DNA of 64,000 bases, taken from positions 22,197 to 86,196 of the forward strand of contig CAMKMD010000010.1 of NCBI GenBank assembly GCA_946413815.1. Reading direction: 5' to 3'. Below, piece after piece: positions 1 to 8,463 of the stretch. The stretch is from an uncultured Ruminococcus sp. GTDB taxonomy: Bacteria; Bacillota; Clostridia; Oscillospirales; Ruminococcaceae. Position 1 is the first letter of the stretch. Each line of letters begins with the position of its first letter. The notes under the pieces were generated by a model, which saw only the letters and a program-made list of their open reading frames with translations, was not told the origin of the DNA and made no database searches. A program made the translations under genes and the position numbers.

Positions 1-21
1 CGTTCTGTTTTTAAGATATCG

Positions 22-50
22 TTGACTTCAAGTGTTGAATATGTTATAAT
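22..50 (+). promoter_or_regulatory. Sigma-A promoter of the EAL-domain gene
   Basis: TTGACT at 22-27 and a perfect TATAAT at 45-50 are separated by 17 bp. The start codon at 117 lies about 60 nt downstream of the expected transcription start. Confidence 0.75.
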
Positions 51-116
51 GACTATGTATAAAGGATGATAATGCCTGCATTTGCAGTTATCCTGAAAAG
101 GAAGGAGCTGATCCTT

Positions 117-2078
117 ATGAGGCATATACTGAGATTTCTCGGATTCGAACACCGCAGCCGGCACGTTAAGGAATACTTCTTTGCGGAGAATATGAAGGCT
201 GCAATTTATATGTCTGCCGTTATCATAGTGCTTGAAGCAGCAATGATAATCCGGCGTGCCCTGATAATCGTCAGCAGGGAGACATATGACAAAATGCCCT
301 CCTACTTCATGAAGTACTACCTCGACCCTCTGCTGCTAATCATAACGGCATCGGTAATGCTCGCCTTCTCGGTGAGATTCATGAAAGGCATAACCCGGAA
401 CAAGAGGATAGGTACGGCAATGCTGCTGTTCTTCACGTTCATATGCCTGTATTTCGGCATCAAGGTCTCCGTCGGGGATTACCGCTCCGGCGAACAGATA
501 CTCACACTTATGACCATGGAGCTGTTTGCGGTATGCCTCCTTAACTGGCAGCCCTTCATCAGCATCATGATACTCACCGCCTCGTACCTGTATATGTATC
601 ACAGGATGAACGGACTCATCGCCCCGAATACAGGCGGCGAGGGCGTTACGACCGCGATGAAGATAAACCTCTTTACCATGTGGATATCCATGATTATGGT
701 ATGCATAAGCAACTACAACAACACCCGCTCGCAGGCCATAAAGGACGAACGTCTCGAGAACATGAACGCCTATCTCAGCAAGCTTTCCCTGACGGACGAT
801 CTGACGGGTATGCACAATATGAACTATTTCCACGCTGAAGCGAAGAAGGTGCTGGACGGCACCGTAAAGGAGCCGGATGAGCCCGTATTCCTATTCATGG
901 ATATCGAAAACTTCAAGTCCTACAACGAGAAATACGGCTTCCACAAGGGCACCGAACTGCTGAAGGAACTTGCCGTCCTCATAGAGGACATCTTCAACGG
1001 TTCTCTGACAGCCCGCTATTCCGATGACCACTTCGTAGTCCTCACAAGCCTTGAGAGCTACAGGGACAAAGTAAAGAAGCTTGCAAAGATCGTGCATGAT
1101 ATGCAGGGAGATGTACAGCTCTCCCTGAAGTGCGGTGCGTACTGTCCCGTAAAGGAGGACAGAGACCCGGATCTCGCCTGCGACCGTGCAAGATTCGCCT
1201 GCAACAGCATCAAGAAGCACTACAGGGAAACGGTGCGTATGTACGACGAGAAGCTTCAAAGCCAGTTCAGGCAGAAGCAGTACATAGTCAACAACATCGA
1301 CCTTGCCATACAGAGCGGCTATATCAAAGTCTACTACCAGCCCGTCATATGCGTTACGGACGGCTGTATATGCGGACTTGAAGCCCTCGCCCGCTGGGAG
1401 GACCCGGAATACGGTCTTCTTCCTCCCTCTGCCTTCATCGATATCCTTGAGGAATACCGCCAGATATACAAGCTCGATAAATGTATCATCGAGCAGGTAT
1501 GCCGCGACCACTGCGCCGCAGCCGGCAGGGGCATGGAATTCCCGCCGGTCTCCATCAACCTCTCACGACTTGACTTCGAGCTCTGCGATATCGTGGGATT
1601 CCTCTGCGATATGACCGGAAGATACAATATCTCCCGCAACAAGCTGGATATCGAGATAACCGAAAGTGCTCTCACGAATAAGCAGAGCCAGCTGCAGCGC
1701 TCCCTTGCAGACCTCCGCAGGAACGGCTTCAGCATCTGGCTCGACGATTTCGGAAGCGGTTACTCCTCCCTGAATGTACTGAAGGATTTCCACTTCGATG
1801 TGCTGAAGATAGATATGAAGTTCCTTGCCGGACTCGGCACCAATGAAAAGGCAGGCACCATACTCAGCACCATCATCACTCTCACCAAACAGCTCAATAT
1901 GTACTCCCTCACCGAGGGAGTGGAGCACGAGGAGCAGTTCAACTATCTCTCCTCCCTGGGCTGCACCAAGGCACAGGGCTACTTCTTCAGCAAGCCCGTG
2001 ACCCTTGATGACCTCAACGAGCTGATAAGCTCCGGCAAGCTGAGACTTCCCGCTGCTGCGGCCAGTCAGAACGCATGA
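117..2078 (+). CDS. Membrane-bound degenerate GGDEF / intact EAL protein (c-di-GMP phosphodiesterase)
   Basis: Predicted to hydrolyse cyclic di-GMP at the membrane. About five or six hydrophobic segments fill residues 1-205, followed by a GGDEF-fold domain (about 225-385) and an EAL domain (about 395-640). The GGDEF signature is replaced by YSDDHF, so cyclase activity is unlikely. The EAL domain keeps the usual metal and catalytic positions: GLEALARW, the N of SINLSRLD, IEITES, LDDFGSGYSS, the K of LKIDMKF, TEGVE and QGYFFSKP. The start at 117 is preferred to an upstream in-frame ATG at 66 because AAGGAG sits about 9 nt before it. The gene is monocistronic, with its own promoter and a terminator. 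A second c-di-GMP enzyme, an intact cyclase, lies near 59 kb. The family call is firm; the signal sensed is unknown. Confidence 0.9.
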   Translation: MRHILRFLGFEHRSRHVKEYFFAENMKAAIYMSAVIIVLEAAMIIRRALIIVSRETYDKMPSYFMKYYLDPLLLIITASVMLAFSVRFMKGITRNKRIGTAMLLFFTFICLYFGIKVSVGDYRSGEQILTLMTMELFAVCLLNWQPFISIMILTASYLYMYHRMNGLIAPNTGGEGVTTAMKINLFTMWISMIMVCISNYNNTRSQAIKDERLENMNAYLSKLSLTDDLTGMHNMNYFHAEAKKVLDGTVKEPDEPVFLFMDIENFKSYNEKYGFHKGTELLKELAVLIEDIFNGSLTARYSDDHFVVLTSLESYRDKVKKLAKIVHDMQGDVQLSLKCGAYCPVKEDRDPDLACDRARFACNSIKKHYRETVRMYDEKLQSQFRQKQYIVNNIDLAIQSGYIKVYYQPVICVTDGCICGLEALARWEDPEYGLLPPSAFIDILEEYRQIYKLDKCIIEQVCRDHCAAAGRGMEFPPVSINLSRLDFELCDIVGFLCDMTGRYNISRNKLDIEITESALTNKQSQLQRSLADLRRNGFSIWLDDFGSGYSSLNVLKDFHFDVLKIDMKFLAGLGTNEKAGTILSTIITLTKQLNMYSLTEGVEHEEQFNYLSSLGCTKAQGYFFSKPVTLDDLNELISSGKLRLPAAAASQNA

Positions 2079-2087
2079 TGCCGCTTC

Positions 2088-2118
2088 GTCCCCCGTCAGG
2101 AACGGGGGACTGATTTTT
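2088..2118 (+). terminator. Rho-independent terminator or attenuator
   Basis: GTCCCCCGT (2088-2096) pairs with ACGGGGGAC (2102-2110), followed by TGATTTTTCT. It lies between the EAL gene and azlC. No clear promoter was found in the short gap, so partial read-through into azlCD is possible. Confidence 0.75.
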
Positions 2119-2142
2119 CTGAAAGAAAGGACAGTTACACAT

Positions 2143-2862
2143 TTGAAACCCAACAACAAGAATGAATTCCTCCGCGGTATGGCCCACGGCATACCCATCT
2201 CACTCGGCTACCTCTCGGTATCCTTCGGCTTCGGCATACTCGCCTTCAAGCTCGGGCTGTCTGCATTCACAGCCTCTGTCATATCTGCCACCAATCTCAC
2301 CTCGGCCGGTCAGGCCATGGGGGTGAACGTCATAGCAGCGGGCGGCACCCTCCTTGAAATGGCGCTGGTACAGATAGTCATCAATATGCGCTATTCTCTC
2401 ATGGCCCTCTCCCTCTCCCAGAAGCTGCATCCGTCCTTCACCACCGGACACAGGCTCGCCGCATCCTACGGCATAACCGACGAGATATTCGCCGTATGCT
2501 CCGGACAGCCGAAGCCCCTGACTCCTGCCTATATGTACGGCATGATACTCATAGCAGCTGCCGGATGGATAACCGGCACCGCCCTCGGCGGAGTCGCCGG
2601 AGAGATACTCCCCGACTCTGTCTCCGATGCCATGAAGATAGTGCTCTACAGTATGTTCATTGCCATCGTAGTTCCCCCTGCAAGAAAGGACAGGCGGGTG
2701 CTTGCTGTTGTTATAGCCGCCGCTGCGCTCAGTACACTGTTCAGGTATGTCCTCACCTTCGTTTCGGAGGGTTTCGCAGTTATTATCTGTGCAGCCGCAG
2801 CTGCCGCCTTCGGTGCGGCACTCTTCCCGCATGAAGAAGAAACAGAGGAGGTGGAAGCATAA
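2143..2862 (+). CDS. azlC: AzlC family branched-chain amino acid exporter, large subunit
   Basis: Large integral-membrane subunit of an AzlCD-type branched-chain amino acid exporter. The N-terminal stretch with GIPISLGYLSVSFGFG and the later TSAGQAM segment is characteristic, and the 239 residues match the family. Translation is taken to begin at TTG 2143, because the residues before the next ATG (2179) resemble the usual AzlC N-terminus and GAAAGG lies about 12 nt upstream. The stop overlaps the azlD start by one base (TAATG), which implies translational coupling. The substrate is inferred from the family only. Confidence 0.88.
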   Translation: MKPNNKNEFLRGMAHGIPISLGYLSVSFGFGILAFKLGLSAFTASVISATNLTSAGQAMGVNVIAAGGTLLEMALVQIVINMRYSLMALSLSQKLHPSFTTGHRLAASYGITDEIFAVCSGQPKPLTPAYMYGMILIAAAGWITGTALGGVAGEILPDSVSDAMKIVLYSMFIAIVVPPARKDRRVLAVVIAAAALSTLFRYVLTFVSEGFAVIICAAAAAAFGAALFPHEEETEEVEA

Positions 2863-3161
2863 TGCCTGTAGCACTCTATATAATCGTCATGGCAGGAGTT
2901 ACCTACCTGATACGCATGATACCCTTTACCTTCTTCCGGAAGAAGATAAAGTCCCGTTTCTTCCGCAGCTTCCTTTACTATATCCCCTATGCCGTGCTCA
3001 CGGCCATGACCATACCGGCCATATTCTACAGCACGGAGAATTTCATCACCGCTCTGGCGGGTACGGCTGTTGCCCTCATACTCGCCTTCTTCGGACTTCC
3101 GCTCATAGTCGTGGCGCTGTCTGCGTCACTTGCTGCATTCCTCACAGGACTGCTCCTGTGA
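2862..3161 (+). CDS. azlD: AzlD family branched-chain amino acid exporter, small subunit
   Basis: Small hydrophobic partner of AzlC: 99 residues with about three to four membrane segments. Its ATG overlaps the azlC stop codon by one base, the standard azlCD arrangement. The motif TYLIRMIPFTFFRKKI near the N-terminus is typical of AzlD. It should form a heteromeric exporter with the preceding product. Confidence 0.88.
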   Translation: MPVALYIIVMAGVTYLIRMIPFTFFRKKIKSRFFRSFLYYIPYAVLTAMTIPAIFYSTENFITALAGTAVALILAFFGLPLIVVALSASLAAFLTGLLL

Positions 3162-3180
3162 TAACGAAAGGAGAATCATC

Positions 3181-3831
3181 ATGAAAACAATATCCGTGAA
3201 AGGCACGGGAGAGGTCAGCGCTGCACCCGATACCGCAAGGCTGACACTGACGCTCACCGCAGAGAACGAGAACTGCATGGAGTGCAGCAAGGCTGCCGCT
3301 GCCATGGCAGATGAACTCATGGAGACATCGAAGGCTCTCGGCTTCGCAGAGAATGACCTGCGCTCAGGGCGCTATGACCTCAGCGTGAAGTATGAGGACT
3401 CCCACACCCCCGACGGCCGCTATGTACGCACCTTTGCAGGCTTCATGTGCACACAGACCCTGACCGTTGAATTTCCCCTTGATATGGAGAGAGTATCAGA
3501 GGTCATAACAGCCTTTGCCGCCTGCAAGGCACAGCCGCAGCTCCATATCTGCTTCAGCGTGGATGATACGGAGCCCCTCCGTCAGAAGGCTCTCACAGCC
3601 GCCGCAGAGAACGCACGCCTCACAGCAGAGACCCTCTGCAAGGCCTCCGGAGCAAAGCTCGGCGGACTTGTACGCATCATGAGCGGCACCGAGAATATAA
3701 ACATAATCTCCGGCACGGATATGTGTCTCCCCGTTGCCGCACCTGCCATGAGGCTCGCAAAGGCCGCCCTCCCCATGCCGGAAGATGTCAGCATAACGGA
3801 GAACGCAGTATTTGAATGGGAGATAGAGTAA
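3181..3831 (+). CDS. SIMPL domain (DUF541) protein
   Basis: A 216-residue SIMPL/DUF541 protein. The opening ISVKGTGEVSAAPDTARLTLTL is the family hallmark, and the rest is the expected alpha/beta domain ending in VFEWEIE. There is no clear signal peptide, although many relatives are secreted. The start at 3181 is chosen over an upstream in-frame start at 3130 because AAAGGAG lies 8 nt before it and the upstream option would run into azlD. It follows azlD by 19 nt and is probably cotranscribed. The biochemical role of the family is poorly defined. Confidence 0.82.
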   Translation: MKTISVKGTGEVSAAPDTARLTLTLTAENENCMECSKAAAAMADELMETSKALGFAENDLRSGRYDLSVKYEDSHTPDGRYVRTFAGFMCTQTLTVEFPLDMERVSEVITAFAACKAQPQLHICFSVDDTEPLRQKALTAAAENARLTAETLCKASGAKLGGLVRIMSGTENINIISGTDMCLPVAAPAMRLAKAALPMPEDVSITENAVFEWEIE

Positions 3832-3859
3832 ATTTTATCAGAAAATTTCAGAAAAGGTC

Positions 3860-3888
3860 TTTTATTTTCTTTTCCGGTGTGTTATAAT
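3860..3888 (+). promoter_or_regulatory. Extended -10 promoter
   Basis: TATAAT at 3883-3888 is preceded by TG plus one base (extended -10). The -35 (TTTTAT) is weak. It lies 40 nt upstream of the start codon at 3928. Confidence 0.5.
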
Positions 3889-3927
3889 AGTAGGGATAGA
3901 TTTCATTACAGAAGAAAAGGAGCCGCC

Positions 3928-5331
3928 ATGAAAAGAATAATAGCCGCCGGTGCAGCCGCTCTTATGATGATACCTGCCCTTTCCGCAGGCGCTGTGACTG
4001 CTCAGGCACTCAACTTCACAGTTAAAAGCCAGCTTATGAGCGAGGCTGCGATACTCATCAACCTCGACACAGATACTGTTATCCACGAGAAAAACCCCGA
4101 CGACAAGCAGATGCCCGGTACCCTTACCAACATCATGACTGCCGTTGTCGTCCTTGAGAACTGGAACGACCTGGGATTTGAGGTCACCATGAACGACTCG
4201 GTCTACTCCGACCTCTACAACATCCAGTACACAGAGGACCTCAGGTTCATAGACATCGAGAACGGCGATGTGCTCACCATAAGCGACCTGCTCTATGCCA
4301 TGATGCTCACCTCCTCCATCGAGGCCTCACAGACTCTTGCCTATACCGTAGGCGAGGGAAAAGTGGAAGCCTTCGTTGATATGATGAACACCAAGGCTGC
4401 CGAGATAGGCATGAAGGACACCCACTTCACGAATCCCACGGGTATGTACGACGAGAACCAGTACACCACCGCAAGGGATATGGCTACACTTACCAAGTAC
4501 GCCCTGAAGGTGCCGCTCTTCGATACCATCTCCTCCACCTACGCCTACAATCCGTCAGTCCCGAACCTGGACAGGCACAAGAACCATGAGCAGTGGATAT
4601 GGACACATTCCAACACTATGATGGATCCCGAAAACACCTCCGACTACTACCCCGGAGCAAGAGGCATCAAGACCTCCACTCTTGAAGCTGCCGGAAGGAA
4701 CATCGTAACCACAGCGAGCAAGGACGGAAACAACTACCTTGCCATACTCATGCGTTCCCCTCTCACCGACAACGAGGGCAACACCATGTTCTATCATCTC
4801 CGCGATGCCAAATCCCTCTTCGACTGGGCATTCAAGCATTTCTCCTACACCGTGGTGCTTGCAGGCACGGCTGAGATGGGAGAGCTTCCTGTAAAGCTTG
4901 CGGACGGCCATGACTATGTTCTCGCACGTCCGAAGAACGAGGTATCCATGCTGTGGTATGACGAGGTCGATACCGCTACCATCAGCAAGGACGACATCAC
5001 CTGGTACAAGCCTGTGCTCCAGGCGCCGGTCAAGAAGGGCGAGCCCCTCGGAGAGGTCACACTGAAGTACGGCGGAGAGGAGCTCCGCACAGTTGAGCTC
5101 ATTGCTGTATCGGATGTACATCGCTCAGCTTCAAAGTACAACATCTTCGCCGCATCCCGCTTCCCCAAGTCCTCCTGGTTCAAGAAGGCTTTCATCGTAT
5201 CGGGTATGCTCTGTGCCATATATATCCTGATGTGCATCTACTCCTACGTCCTCTTCAAGAACAAGGGCAAGCCGGTCAAGGCAAAGATGGCTGTTCCGAA
5301 GGTGGATCCAAAGAAAAACAAGAAAAAATAG
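3928..5331 (+). CDS. Peptidase S11-fold (D-Ala-D-Ala carboxypeptidase-like) membrane protein, probably inactive
   Basis: A 467-residue DacA-like (PBP5-type) protein: signal peptide (1-27), S11 penicillin-binding fold, PBP5-like C-terminal beta domain, and a C-terminal membrane anchor (about 420-445) with a basic tail. All three active-site motifs are altered. The SxxK position reads T65-L-T-N68, the SxN position reads S129-S-I131, and the KTG position reads K248-T-S250. Flanking residues such as NIMTAVVVLENW and GIKT still align, so the protein is homologous but should not acylate D-Ala-D-Ala normally. It may be a structural or regulatory pseudoenzyme. The start at 3928 is chosen because AAAAGGAG precedes it and a signal peptide follows. 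It has its own promoter and terminator. Confidence 0.82.
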   Translation: MKRIIAAGAAALMMIPALSAGAVTAQALNFTVKSQLMSEAAILINLDTDTVIHEKNPDDKQMPGTLTNIMTAVVVLENWNDLGFEVTMNDSVYSDLYNIQYTEDLRFIDIENGDVLTISDLLYAMMLTSSIEASQTLAYTVGEGKVEAFVDMMNTKAAEIGMKDTHFTNPTGMYDENQYTTARDMATLTKYALKVPLFDTISSTYAYNPSVPNLDRHKNHEQWIWTHSNTMMDPENTSDYYPGARGIKTSTLEAAGRNIVTTASKDGNNYLAILMRSPLTDNEGNTMFYHLRDAKSLFDWAFKHFSYTVVLAGTAEMGELPVKLADGHDYVLARPKNEVSMLWYDEVDTATISKDDITWYKPVLQAPVKKGEPLGEVTLKYGGEELRTVELIAVSDVHRSASKYNIFAASRFPKSSWFKKAFIVSGMLCAIYILMCIYSYVLFKNKGKPVKAKMAVPKVDPKKNKKK

Positions 5332-5364
5332 AATAAAAAAATCCTCAAATAGTAAAAATCTATT

Positions 5365-5426
5365 CCCCATATACAGAATGTCCAGCTGCCTCCGGCAGTT
5401 TCTGCGCGCCTGTATATGGGGTTTTT
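5365..5426 (+). terminator. Large rho-independent terminator
   Basis: CCCCATATACAG (5365-5376) pairs with CTGTATATGGGG (5410-5421), followed by five T. The 33-nt loop holds a nested CTGCC/GGCAG stem. It ends the carboxypeptidase-like gene. Confidence 0.8.
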
Positions 5427-5626
5427 CAATATATGCTGCACCGGTGCAAATAGCACGAAATGATTACAAAAGTAAAATTTTGTAGTAATTTCTTGCTTAA
5501 AAGCACAAAAATGAAACTCCGCAAACGGCTATATTTCGGCAGAAAGTTAATAAAAGCAATTATTGGTAACATTATTTTAATATCGCAATTTTTGGTTATT
5601 CATTGTCTCCATCAGCAAATTTTAGC

Positions 5627-5655
5627 TTGAATTGTTCACTAAATTGTCATATAAT
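5627..5655 (+). promoter_or_regulatory. Sigma-A promoter of the GH11/CE1 gene
   Basis: TTGAAT (5627-5632), a 17-bp spacer and TATAAT (5650-5655). Confidence 0.7.
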
Positions 5656-5767
5656 ATACATAGAACTATAGAGGGGAGGGACCTGCAGTGCTGCACCACT
5701 GCTTGCCTTCTGTAGTCTCCGCATTTATTTTTTATACTATACTTACAGAAAGCGAGGAATGAACACA

Positions 5768-8209
5768 ATGAAAAACAGCACATATAAAAAGATACTTGCT
5801 GGAACCGTCTCCGGAATAATGTGTCTCTCGGCAATGCCTTCGGGAATTGGGGCAAGCGCCGCTGACTATCAGGACAAATTCAAAAAAGACGGTTACACTT
5901 TTGAGCTGTGGAATCAGGGCGGACAGGGAAATGCCAGCTGGACGACCGGCAACAGCGGTCTCTACGACTGCTCATGGAGCGGCATCCAGAACGTACTTTT
6001 CCGCGCAGGAAAGCGCTGGGAAGAGTTTCTTGACTGGAAATCACTCGGTACGGTCACTGTAGACTACGATGTAGACTACAACCCGAGCGGCAACTCCTAC
6101 CTCTGTATCTACGGCTGGACGAAGAGTCCGAACGTCGAGTACTACATCTGCGACAACCACCATGACAGCTGGAGACCTCCGGGAAACGGCTTCACAAAGA
6201 AAGCAGACGTAAACCTTGACGGCGGTACCTATGAGCTTTATCAGGGCGAGCATTCCGGTCCCTCCATCTTTGCGGACTGGGATACATTCGGCCAGTACTG
6301 GAGCATCCGTAAGAGAGAGCAGCGCCGTACAAAGGGTATCATCACAGTTACCGACCACTTTGCTGCATGGGAAGAGCACGGCATGAAGCTGGGACAGCTC
6401 TACGAGATAGCTCTTAATGTCGAGGGCTACGGCAGCTCAGGAAGAGCCAGCGTAAAGAAGAACGATATCGAGATCGGCGGTGAGCCCAAGACCAATGCTC
6501 CCACAGAGCCCCCGACGGAGGCTAAACCCAACGATGACGGTTCATACTTCATGAACGATTTCGAGAGCTCCACTGACAAGTGGTCCGGAAGAGGCTCCGC
6601 AAAGGTCGCTTCTTCTTCCGATATCGCTTACTCCGGCAGCTCATCACTGGCCGTAACAGGAAGAGCTGACAACTGGAACGGCGCATCCATCTCTCTGGAT
6701 CCTGCGATCTTCGTTCCCGGCAAGAGCTACAGCTTCAGCGCTGCTGCTTACCAGAAGAGCGGAGCCGCTACCGACATCAAGATGACTCTCCAGTACTCAG
6801 GCGGTACAGGCGATGTTTATGACGAGATCGCCCTCATATCCGTACCCAGCGGTGCATGGACAGACGTTTCAAACACAAGCTATACTATCCCGTCAGGTGC
6901 AACAAGTGCTACACTCTACTTCGAGGCACCCGACAGTCTTACAGACTTCTACATCGACCACTTCACCGCAGCCGTATCGGGAACACCTTCCCCCATCAGC
7001 GGCGGCACAGTAACACCTCCTGCACCTACAGGAGTAACACTCGGCGATATCAACGGCGACGATGTATGTGATGCATTCGACGTTGTTGCAGGCCGTCAGG
7101 CTATCATCAAGCAGATGGCCGGCACAAACGCCCTGAAGTATCCCAACAATGCTGACGTTGACGGCAGCGGAAGCTACGAGATCAATGACCTCGTTCTTAT
7201 CTCCAAGTACGTTCTTGGTCAGATCAAGACCTTCCCGCAGGTTGCTCAGCAGCCCACTGCTGCTAAAACCAATCCTCCCGTGGTACAGCCCACCCAGCCC
7301 ACAGTTACTACAGCTGCACCTGTAGCTGACCCCGGCACCAGCGGCGGACAGTACGCAAATGCCAAGGAGTATATGGCAGCAGTCAAGTCCAACTTCACAG
7401 CAAGTGTTCCCGGTAATATCGGCGGCGCATCGGACAAGGGATCTACCACAAAGATCAAGTACCACTCCAAGAAGGCTAACCGCGACAAGCCCCTGAACGT
7501 ATGGCTCCCTCCGAACTACTCCGAGAGCAAGAAGTATCCTGTTCTCTACATGAACCACGGCGTAGGCGGCGGCGAGGACGATATGCTCGGCAAGGACTGG
7601 GCTGTACGCCAGATGGCTTCTGCTCTTATCGAGAGCGGCGAGGTTCAGCCCTTCATCATCGTATTCCCGCAGATGTACACAGATCCCGCTTCTGAGAGAG
7701 GCGCTATCACTCAGGAGGGTATGGATCATTACGATGACTTCGTATACGACCTCTCCGACAGCATCATGCCCTACATGGCTGAGCACTACTCAGTAGCAGA
7801 GGGCAGAAAGAATACTGCTATCGCAGGCTTCTCAATGGGCGGCAGAGAGTCACTCTACTGCGGACTTATGCTCCCCGACAAGATCGGTTATATCTGCGCT
7901 TCATCACCTGCACCCGGCATCTTCCCCTGCCAGGATTCCTTCCTGAATCACCGCGGAAGCTATAACCTCGATGGCAAGGTAATGGGCGACAGCGACTTCA
8001 AGTTCCCGAGCGGACTTGAGCCCTACATCCTCATGATCGGCGGCGGTACCAATGACTTCGTTGTTGGCACATTCCCCGAGCAGTATCACAAGAAGTTCGA
8101 GCAGAACAGCGTTGACCACTACTGGTTCTCTGTAAACGGCGCAGGTCACGATGCAAGCGTCGGCAAGCCTCTGTTCTACAACTTCATGAAGAACCTTTTC
8201 AAGGCATGA
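5768..8209 (+). CDS. Cellulosomal xylanase/esterase: GH11 - CBM22-like - dockerin - CE1
   Basis: An 813-residue secreted bifunctional hemicellulase. Signal peptide (1-32), then a GH11 endo-xylanase (about 35-240) with catalytic Glu124 in NVEYYI and Glu219 in VEGYGSSG. A CBM22-like domain follows (about 262-408). The internal dockerin (about 425-490) has loops DINGDDVCD and DVDGSGSYE. A Pro/Thr linker leads to a C-terminal CE1 esterase (about 550-813) with nucleophile Ser689 in GFSMGG and His794 in GAGHD. It should cleave xylan backbones and remove feruloyl or acetyl groups while held on a scaffoldin. ATG 5768 is preferred to ATG 5759 because GCGAGGA is correctly spaced only for the former. 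Own promoter, structured leader and terminator. Feruloyl versus acetyl specificity cannot be told from sequence. Confidence 0.93.
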   Translation: MKNSTYKKILAGTVSGIMCLSAMPSGIGASAADYQDKFKKDGYTFELWNQGGQGNASWTTGNSGLYDCSWSGIQNVLFRAGKRWEEFLDWKSLGTVTVDYDVDYNPSGNSYLCIYGWTKSPNVEYYICDNHHDSWRPPGNGFTKKADVNLDGGTYELYQGEHSGPSIFADWDTFGQYWSIRKREQRRTKGIITVTDHFAAWEEHGMKLGQLYEIALNVEGYGSSGRASVKKNDIEIGGEPKTNAPTEPPTEAKPNDDGSYFMNDFESSTDKWSGRGSAKVASSSDIAYSGSSSLAVTGRADNWNGASISLDPAIFVPGKSYSFSAAAYQKSGAATDIKMTLQYSGGTGDVYDEIALISVPSGAWTDVSNTSYTIPSGATSATLYFEAPDSLTDFYIDHFTAAVSGTPSPISGGTVTPPAPTGVTLGDINGDDVCDAFDVVAGRQAIIKQMAGTNALKYPNNADVDGSGSYEINDLVLISKYVLGQIKTFPQVAQQPTAAKTNPPVVQPTQPTVTTAAPVADPGTSGGQYANAKEYMAAVKSNFTASVPGNIGGASDKGSTTKIKYHSKKANRDKPLNVWLPPNYSESKKYPVLYMNHGVGGGEDDMLGKDWAVRQMASALIESGEVQPFIIVFPQMYTDPASERGAITQEGMDHYDDFVYDLSDSIMPYMAEHYSVAEGRKNTAIAGFSMGGRESLYCGLMLPDKIGYICASSPAPGIFPCQDSFLNHRGSYNLDGKVMGDSDFKFPSGLEPYILMIGGGTNDFVVGTFPEQYHKKFEQNSVDHYWFSVNGAGHDASVGKPLFYNFMKNLFKA

Positions 8210-8383
8210 TTTCAAAGCGTTGACCAATGACATAATCACAGGAGCATCAGCTCCCGGACATCCGGTTCTGACATCACGATAGTGACACAGGCACCAGACA
8301 CTAATATCTGCATTATTTATAACCTGCGACCGGAGGGCACAGCCGGTCATATTCCAAAATTTGTTGTAAGGGACAAATCAGAG

Positions 8384-8416
8384 ACAGCCGTACCGGGCGA
8401 AGGTACGGCTGTTGTT
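8384..8416 (+). terminator. Terminator of the GH11/CE1 gene
   Basis: ACAGCCGTACC (8384-8394) pairs with GGTACGGCTGT (8402-8412), followed by TGTTTTGT. Confidence 0.75.
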
Positions 8417-8431
8417 TTGTCATAACGCTGA

Positions 8432-8461
8432 AAAGCCGGAGGGAATATCCCCTCCGGCTTT
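8432..8461 (-). terminator. Terminator of the minus-strand trio
   Basis: AAAGCCGGAGGG (8432-8443) pairs with CCCTCCGGCTTT (8450-8461). On the minus strand it begins just after the nucleotidyltransferase stop codon. It may also back up the convergent plus-strand terminator. Confidence 0.75.
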
Positions 8462-8463
8462 CA

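Larger units (their letters stand above)
5332..5767 (+). other. 436-bp intergenic region and GH11 leader
   Basis: It contains the carboxypeptidase-like gene terminator (5365-5426), an AT-rich stretch without a convincing ORF, the GH11 promoter (5627-5655) and a leader of about 105 nt. In the leader, GCAGTG (5685-5690) and CACTGC (5697-5702) can form a 6-bp hairpin. Confidence 0.6.
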
